Under the pieces are notes generated by a model. The model worked only from the letters and a program-made list of their open reading frames with translations, did not search any database and had not been told where the DNA came from. Shown in pieces: positions 58,427-64,000 of a DNA stretch of 64,000 nucleotides. The translations under genes were made by a program, and so were the position numbers. Every line of letters starts with the position of its first letter. Position 1 is the stretch's first letter. Source of the DNA: Cycas panzhihuaensis (lineage: Eukaryota > Cycadophyta); contig CM041465.1 in NCBI GenBank assembly GCA_023213395.1, forward strand, positions 221,037,741 to 221,101,740, read 5' to 3'.

Positions 58427-61400
58427 AGATCTTAGCAGCATTTTGTATCATTAACATCTTGATCTTGGCTTTACTTGGTTTTGTTTAGCATCTTGGATCT
58501 TGATCTACATTCGAAGCTTTATCATTTAGATTTATTTGGAACCAAAGCAAAGATCTATTGAGTTTTGAAAAGGAGATCTATCAAACTACTTACAACAAGC
58601 ATTGTATTGAGCTTTTACTCAATTTTTATAAAGCTTATTGATAGTTTTTTACATTATTTTCATTAAAAATTTAACCATTTTTTATTTATATGCTCAAAAT
58701 AGTCTACGTTTTTTAGATTTGTATAGAGTGTGCAGCCATAATCAACTCAACAATCATTTGGAGCTATTATTATTAGTACTTTAACTAATATTTCTCATGA
58801 TTTTAATCCCTTTTCACTAATTTTTTGAGGTTTTACAATAAAATAATCTATATTTTCTTAGATTTGTATAGAGTGTATAGCCATAATTAGCCCAACAGTA
58901 ATTTGGAGCCATTATATTGGCACTTCAACTAATATTTCTCATGATTTTAATCTTTTTTCACTAATTTTTTAAGGTTTTGACAAAGAACTTAAATTTCTAT
59001 AGGTTTGTGTGCTATCAATAGTGATTCAAATCGTATCAAGTGACCACTCATTTTGAAGCTCTCTAAGTTAGCTCTACAATGGATTTAACAGATCTAAAAA
59101 CGGTTGCCCCTACGAGGAGATATCGCTCCTAGAAGCTCAACCACTCAGTTTGGGCAGTGAAACCCCACTGCTCTCCTTTCATTTACTTATTTTTCTCTCA
59201 TTTTTTTGTTGTTTGACATTCAAGATTTAGGTTCAGGCTTGATATGAGCTAAACAGAGCCATCTTAGTTCTCTTTTGTTCCCTCTGTGGGTTGTATGACC
59301 TTTAGAGAGTCGTACGCCCTCCACGACCATCTGACATAAAAAAAACTCATTTTTGAATAATTTCTCTTTGTGTATTCTTTGTAGGATCCTTTGTAGTCAT
59401 GTGGATCCCGCTATTGTCAAATCTTAGGCAGATCTACCTCCTCTGTAAGCCATACAAACTCCCTAAGTGTATGCACATCCTCCACAAGCTCCTTGTGTTC
59501 ACATGCTTTGTTCTCTGTTTGTGATAGTCCATTCACCACAAAATTTTAGAGGCATCTAGGTAATAGCCTCATATAGATCTTATTAAAATTTTATCTCGAT
59601 TCATCACTCTAATAAGCGGATTAATCTTGTTGAAGTTCTATGTACATGTGTGGGTTTAACATGATATTTTTTCTTTCTTTTAAACTATTGTAGTTCTCTG
59701 TTTAGCTGTCAAAACTAGTACTTATAACTACTTATTTTGTTCATCTCTTAGTCATCTTACTAGCAAAGAAGACATATATTAATTTTGTCCATCCGTTTGT
59801 GAGAAATATTCTCTTGATCATCAGTCTCTTCACCTGTTTATGTAAACCTGCATACGATTAAATTTTATTTTATTTTTTTGATTTATTTTATTTTTTTATA
59901 AAGTTTAACTTTAATTTAATTAAATTTTATAATATTTGAAATATAGGCATATAACTTGGCATTAACCCCCTCCAGCTTTGGCCCTCCAGTCATATTTTAT
60001 TCCATATGACCCTATTTTAAGGTAGATTTTAAATTTTATAAGGTATTTTTAATTATTTTAGATTTTAAAACCTTTAACTATATTTTATAATTTTTGAAGT
60101 CCTAGCCCTCTTTGAGCCTTAGTGAGTGGTCATATTGACCCCTAGGTGACTAGACTTCATTGTTAAAAAGGAGCTTAACCCCCCTCACCCCACCCCGGTT
60201 CCTGTTTTGATTCCTAAAAGGGGTCCATGTACTATTTTTTTAAAGTCTTGAGTTCTATAAGTTTATTTTCCAAACTGTCAAAATCATTGGAAATATTTTT
60301 TGATGCTCTACATGTTAGAGTAATTTCATTACATTATGATGTTATTTTGTAGGTCCTTAAAGTTGTTGAAGTTGAGGCTTCAATTCGATCCTAGTTGGAT
60401 AAAGTTTTTGATATTTTGAGGTAAGTGTTTCATTCTAACTAAATATACTCATTTATTATTTGGATACTAATCAATTATTGACAATATTTTCTTGGTTCTA
60501 TAAGTTTACAGATTATTTTTCAGTTCTTTGGCATCTTTTTTTGGCTTCTTAAAGATCAGGAGCCTTATTCAGATCAAAGCAACAAATTGGTACTCCTTAT
60601 CATTATTATTCTCTTCTTTTAACATATAAATCTGAATCTAAGAGATTTCCTTAAGCATTTTTTGGTCATTTAAGGTCTTAGATCTTTTTGAATACTTCAA
60701 AATTGCACCTAGTTTACATATGAATCTATAAAAGAGTTTTTCTTCATTTCATTTACATTATTTCAAGAAATATTTGCTAGCAATTTTATATATCTTAAAC
60801 TTATTAGTTCATTAGTTAAAGGAATATTTTATTTACCTTAAAGCCATTGTATGCTGAAAGCTTGATAAGTACATTATAGTGCATAGTCATAAGTTATTTT
60901 TTGTCTCTTTTATGTTTTTAAGGCTCATTCCATTTAAGTATCTCATTATATCTTTACAAACATACATTATAGTTCTTCATTTTAAAGCCTCTTATATTCA
61001 TCATTGTTTGAAAAGATTATAAGTTGAACATTGGTCTTCATTTTTCAAAAAAAAAAAATTGCTTGCCTTGCACTCTCTAAGGATCATTTAGCTATCTTAT
61101 TTAAAAGGAATTTGAATATTGAAAGCTTAATTCTTTTGACTTATATTCTTAACTCCTTATTGATTCATTAAATCCTTTAAGAGAAGGTGCATATAGTTTC
61201 CTTTCAAAGAAAGTTGTTTATTTTATTTTCAAGGAGCTTCTTCAATTTGAAAGATAATAGATTGCATATTTGCATTCATCTTGTTTCATTAAGAAGAAAT
61301 AATTTCATTTTATTCCTTAGCTACTATCTTATCTTTTGAATAGTGCAATTGACTCAAAAGTATTATCTATCATTTTTATTTGAAAAGTGTTAGTCTTGCT

Positions 61401-61609
61401 TATTAAAGTTTCTTTCATTTCTTGGAAGCATTGATTTGATACTAATTTTGTTCCAAAGGAAAGTATTTGTCTTGCATTATTTTTAAAGAAATTTATCTTA
61501 AAATTTCATTGAAAGAGCATTTATTGATATTTCAAGTCATTTACTCATTAGAATTCTCATTTATTTATTAAGATAATACATTGAGTTTATTCACTAAAAG
61601 TATTTTATA
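58427..61609 (+). other. Leader of element F, non-coding
   Basis: AT-rich, with AGATCT copies near its start. It includes an imperfect repeat of about 145 bp (58710-58850 and 58857-58990, sharing AGATTTGTATAGAGTGTRYAGCC). No protein is recognised. Confidence 0.5.
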
Positions 61610-62215
61610 ATGGCAAAGAATTTTGATAACACAAGGTTTCCCATATTTGATGGGACTAATTTTCATATTTGGAGATACATATTAAAAATACATGTTTTGG
61701 TAAATGACCTTTGGAGATTTGTAGAACTTAGTTACCTAGAAGATAAATAAAATTTTAAAGAAAATCTAAAAAAGGATAATGAAATCTTAGCAGTAATATT
61801 TTATATAATAAATGATGATATACTTACTCATGTTTATGATATGACCATATCTAAATCTATTGAAGATACCCTAGATTCACTTTATGAGGGAAAAATTATA
61901 GAATTAAATAAATTTAACTACATTGATGATGTGTTTCATATGATATAGATGGTAGAGTAAGTGATTATTGATGAAAAATCTAATGATGCATGTAATGTTG
62001 AAGATTTCAATAAGAGTAATAAACACAATATTATATTTGATGAGGCTACATATATATTTGACCTGATTGACTCTCATCAAGAAGACAAATTCAAAGATGA
62101 AGATATTCCTATTCATTTGAAGCAAGTCATACCTACATTTGTACTACACTTTGTTGAAGACTATTTTGCAAGGAAGACATTGCAAGATGATGTGTTATAT
62201 AACTTATCCTGCTAA
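61610..62215 (+). pseudogene. Element F copia-type GAG, three premature stops
   Basis: From the ATG at 61610 the frame reads RFPIFDGTNFHIWRYILKIH, the same GAG N-terminal motif as element H, then NFKENLKKDNEILAVIF and TISKSIEDTLDSLYEG. In-frame stops at 61748 (TAA) and two more near 61950 are all CAA/CAG-type. The tail is acidic, like that of H, and ends at 62215. The last residues overlap the start of the LTR of element G, so the natural C terminus may be lost. No CCHC knuckle is present. Confidence 0.65.
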
Positions 62216-62566
62216 GTTATGTAAACTACTATAGAACTTTGTGCATGTGCCATCTAGCAGACCAATAGTATGCATGGGCACTACCGTCCAATAGAATGTA
62301 AGGCCGCTTAGGCCACCAATATGATTACATGTATAAGACCCTATTTTATGTATATAAGAGTCATAAATTATAAATGATGGTTATCTTGATAGAACATTTT
62401 TACAAAGATTATGTTGTGGTACTTTCTATCTTTTAGTGATCATTTGGTGCTCTGGTATTCCTGTGAAGCTCTTGGTTAGCTTGTTTGCTCTGTTAGATAA
62501 GAAGACGCTGCTGCGATTGTCAAATTCTCTGCTATCTCAAGAGTATTGGTGAGAAGAAACATCTCA
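62192..62566 (+). repeat. 5' LTR of element G (start approximate)
   Basis: It is assigned because a primer-binding site follows at 62569. It ends ACATCTCA. The start is put at TGTTATATAAC, but the TG could be a few bases earlier. It has a TATA-like TATATAAGAG near 62350. Confidence 0.55.
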
Positions 62567-62568
62567 AG

Positions 62569-62581
62569 TGGTATCAGAGCT
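62569..62581 (+). other. Primer-binding site of element G
   Basis: TGGTATCAGAGCT, two bases after the LTR. Confidence 0.8.
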
Positions 62582-63708
62582 ATGTCGAGATCATGGGAGG
62601 CTGCCCAAAAGTCCAGAATTTTTTTTCTTTCCCTATCAAATCGAGTACTCTCTCTACCCTAGTAGAGATCGAGGAAAGACCTTCACTTAGTACTCTCTCC
62701 ACGGAGATTGAGGAACGGTATCGGGATAGTCCAAGCATTAGGAGAAAAAGGAAATTCTTTTCCCAAGTAACTCTAGTATTTTATCCCTTGTCTTTCATAT
62801 GGTTTTAATTTCATTCCTATTTTTCGATTCTGGCATTGAATTATATCTTAAAGGTGGATAACATCGCTGAGCGGCTACTTTTCTCCCTCCCGCCTCCTTT
62901 CCTGGGTATCGTAGGGTTCTGTCATTCTGGCTAAGTGCATAGTGGCCCTCCTGCCCTTTGCGTGAAGGATTAGAGTATCACTCCTAAGCCAAGCCCTAGA
63001 CAGAACCTAGCTACAACAGTGCGCCTCCACGTGCCTTCGGGTATATAGGAGGATCCCATCTTCAGGTCCTAATCCTTTTCCAGCATTGGCAACTATCAAC
63101 CGCTGAAGGCTTGTAGTGCAGTGGTTAGCGGTTAGCGCCACAAAGCTACCTGCCCTGAACTTCTACAGTTTATTGGCAAGCCTATAAGACCAAGCACACC
63201 TTGTCTAGTGGTTGGTAGGTTAAGACTGTAAGCCACCTCATAATTTGAAAAAAAAAAAAAAAAAAGAAAAATCAGGGAAAAAAAAGAAAAAAAGAAAAAA
63301 AAAAAAAAATAAAGAAAAGAAAAAAAAAAACTCCACTTAATTCAATGAGAAAATTTACCCTTATCGGTATATACCTCATTTTAATTAGCACATCATACTG
63401 GTCAATCTATACTAGGTTAGTATATACTGTAAATTTTCACAATTTTTAGTACCTAGTTACCGGTGGGTCCCACCTCACCCCCCTCCCCCCAATTGAACAA
63501 GCTTTTTACACTGTTGAAAGAACTTGATATATTGTTTATGTAACTTTATTTGGGGTCAATAGGCTATAGACACCCCACAATCACCCTATTTCCCCCTCTC
63601 CTTCCCTTAACAACCCCCTTTTTCTTATGTCCCGTTCTTTCTTGATCTTTTCCACTTCATTCATTCCCTTTCTTTCTACTTATTCCCGCCTCTTTACGCC
63701 CTTTCTCC
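62582..63708 (+). other. Leader of element G
   Basis: The small frame 62593-62808 (71 aa) is Ser/Glu-rich and unrecognised. 62870-63090 is GC-richer and non-coding. A SINE-like unit lies at 63090-63330. Pyrimidine-rich DNA precedes the gag ATG. Confidence 0.5.
63090..63330 (+). mobile_element. SINE-like unit: tRNA-like head and A-rich tail
   Basis: TAGTGCAGTGG near 63116 is a good RNA polymerase III box A, and a second TGTCTAGTGGTTGG lies near 63202. A GGTTAAGACT (about 63218) is a weak box B candidate. An A-rich tail of about 80 bp with G interruptions begins at 63248. The lack of a clean box B keeps this tentative. Confidence 0.45.
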
Positions 63709-64000
63709 ATGGCTCCTCAAAGTAATAGTGACAAAATCTCGGTACTCGAGATCGAAGTCCACAAAATTAATGAGGATCTTGGCCACATACGTGATGAGGT
63801 TAAAAACAAAGTAGCTACCATGCGTGCAGACTTTAGCTCATAATTGTAAAACCTAGCATCTCATGCTGATGTCCAAGATGTGATTAAGAGGTTGAACAGC
63901 TTCTCTCCTCCACCACTAATTGGCCCCGTATAGCAACAAATCATGCCTTTACCTCCACGTTAGCAACAACCATTCTATCACAAGATCAACATACCCACAT
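63709..64000 (+). pseudogene. Element G gypsy-type GAG N-terminus, four premature stops, runs off the window
   Basis: ATG at 63709 starts MAPQSNSDKISVLEIEVHKI and gives 44 residues with coiled-coil character (NEDLGHIRDEVKNKVATMRA) before TAA at 63841. The frame continues after TAA/TAG at 63841, 63847, 63931 and 63961, all in CAA/CAG-like contexts (Gln-rich neighbours). A charged coiled coil at the GAG N terminus followed by a Pro/Gln-rich segment is common in plant Ty3/gypsy elements. The rest lies outside the window. Confidence 0.55.

Larger units (their letters stand above)
58085..62191 (+). mobile_element. Element F: Ty1/copia-like element with LTR, long leader and broken gag
   Basis: LTR 58085-58413 starts TGTTCGGG and ends TTTAACA. 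The TGGTATCAGAGCT primer site follows directly. A leader of 3.2 kb with no coding frame precedes a gag-like pseudogene (61610-62215). The layout (very long leader, gag with acidic tail) copies element H. No pol is seen before element G starts near 62192. The 3' LTR is not in the window. Confidence 0.65.

Overview
The window is eukaryotic, and almost certainly nuclear DNA of a vascular plant with a large, repeat-filled genome. It is AT-rich and full of plant-type LTR retrotransposons whose primer-binding sites match the 3' end of initiator-Met tRNA (TGGTATCAGAGC). It also holds plant L1-type LINEs with a C-terminal RNase H and one very large Ty3/gypsy element of the Tat type. A gymnosperm or fern would fit, but the sequence does not settle the species. 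I found no intact host gene, no rRNA or tRNA gene, and nothing prokaryotic. Element names H, T, A, B, C, D, E, F and G are mine.

Layout from left to right. 1-4825 is the 3' part of a gag-only Ty1/copia-like element (H), whose LTR ends in a peculiar repeat of LTR end plus primer-binding site. 4826-7640 is a minus-strand LINE remnant (LINE-1), split by a 471-bp insert. 7641-8475 and 12004-13328 are pieces of an old minus-strand gypsy integrase (C), split by a young 3.5-kb non-autonomous LTR element (T, 8476-12003, target duplication ATATT). T carries what looks like a captured host gene on its minus strand. 13329-50527 is a minus-strand gypsy element (A) with LTRs of about 3.2 kb. Its left LTR is split by a minus-strand non-autonomous LTR element (D, 15341-20021). 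Its integrase region is split by the 17.2-kb element B (21845-39057, target duplication ACCTC). Its protease region is split by a LINE (LINE-3, 41634-44741, 16-bp target duplication with one mismatch). Its right LTR contains a (CA)n/(TA)n expansion of about 0.9 kb.

50557 to about 52350 is a third LINE (LINE-2). It is followed by a very long (AT)n array and a D-like element (E), then a third copy of the A-type LTR (55377-58084). That copy is cut by another copia-like element (F, LTR at 58085), which has a long leader and a broken gag. From about 62192 a further element (G) begins, with an LTR, a primer-binding site, a leader containing a tRNA-like/poly-A unit, and a gypsy gag that runs off the window.

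Element B is the most complete system. It has 2.55-kb LTRs, a primer-binding site, gag, protease, reverse transcriptase, RNase H, integrase, an antisense gene with a plant-mobile-domain-like region and a predicted phase-consistent intron, a second RNase H, and the 3' LTR. Nearly all premature stops in gag-pol of B, in the gags of F and G, in the antisense gene and in the captured gene are explained by single C-to-T changes in CAA, CAG or CGA codons. This is the expected signature of silencing by cytosine methylation followed by deamination.
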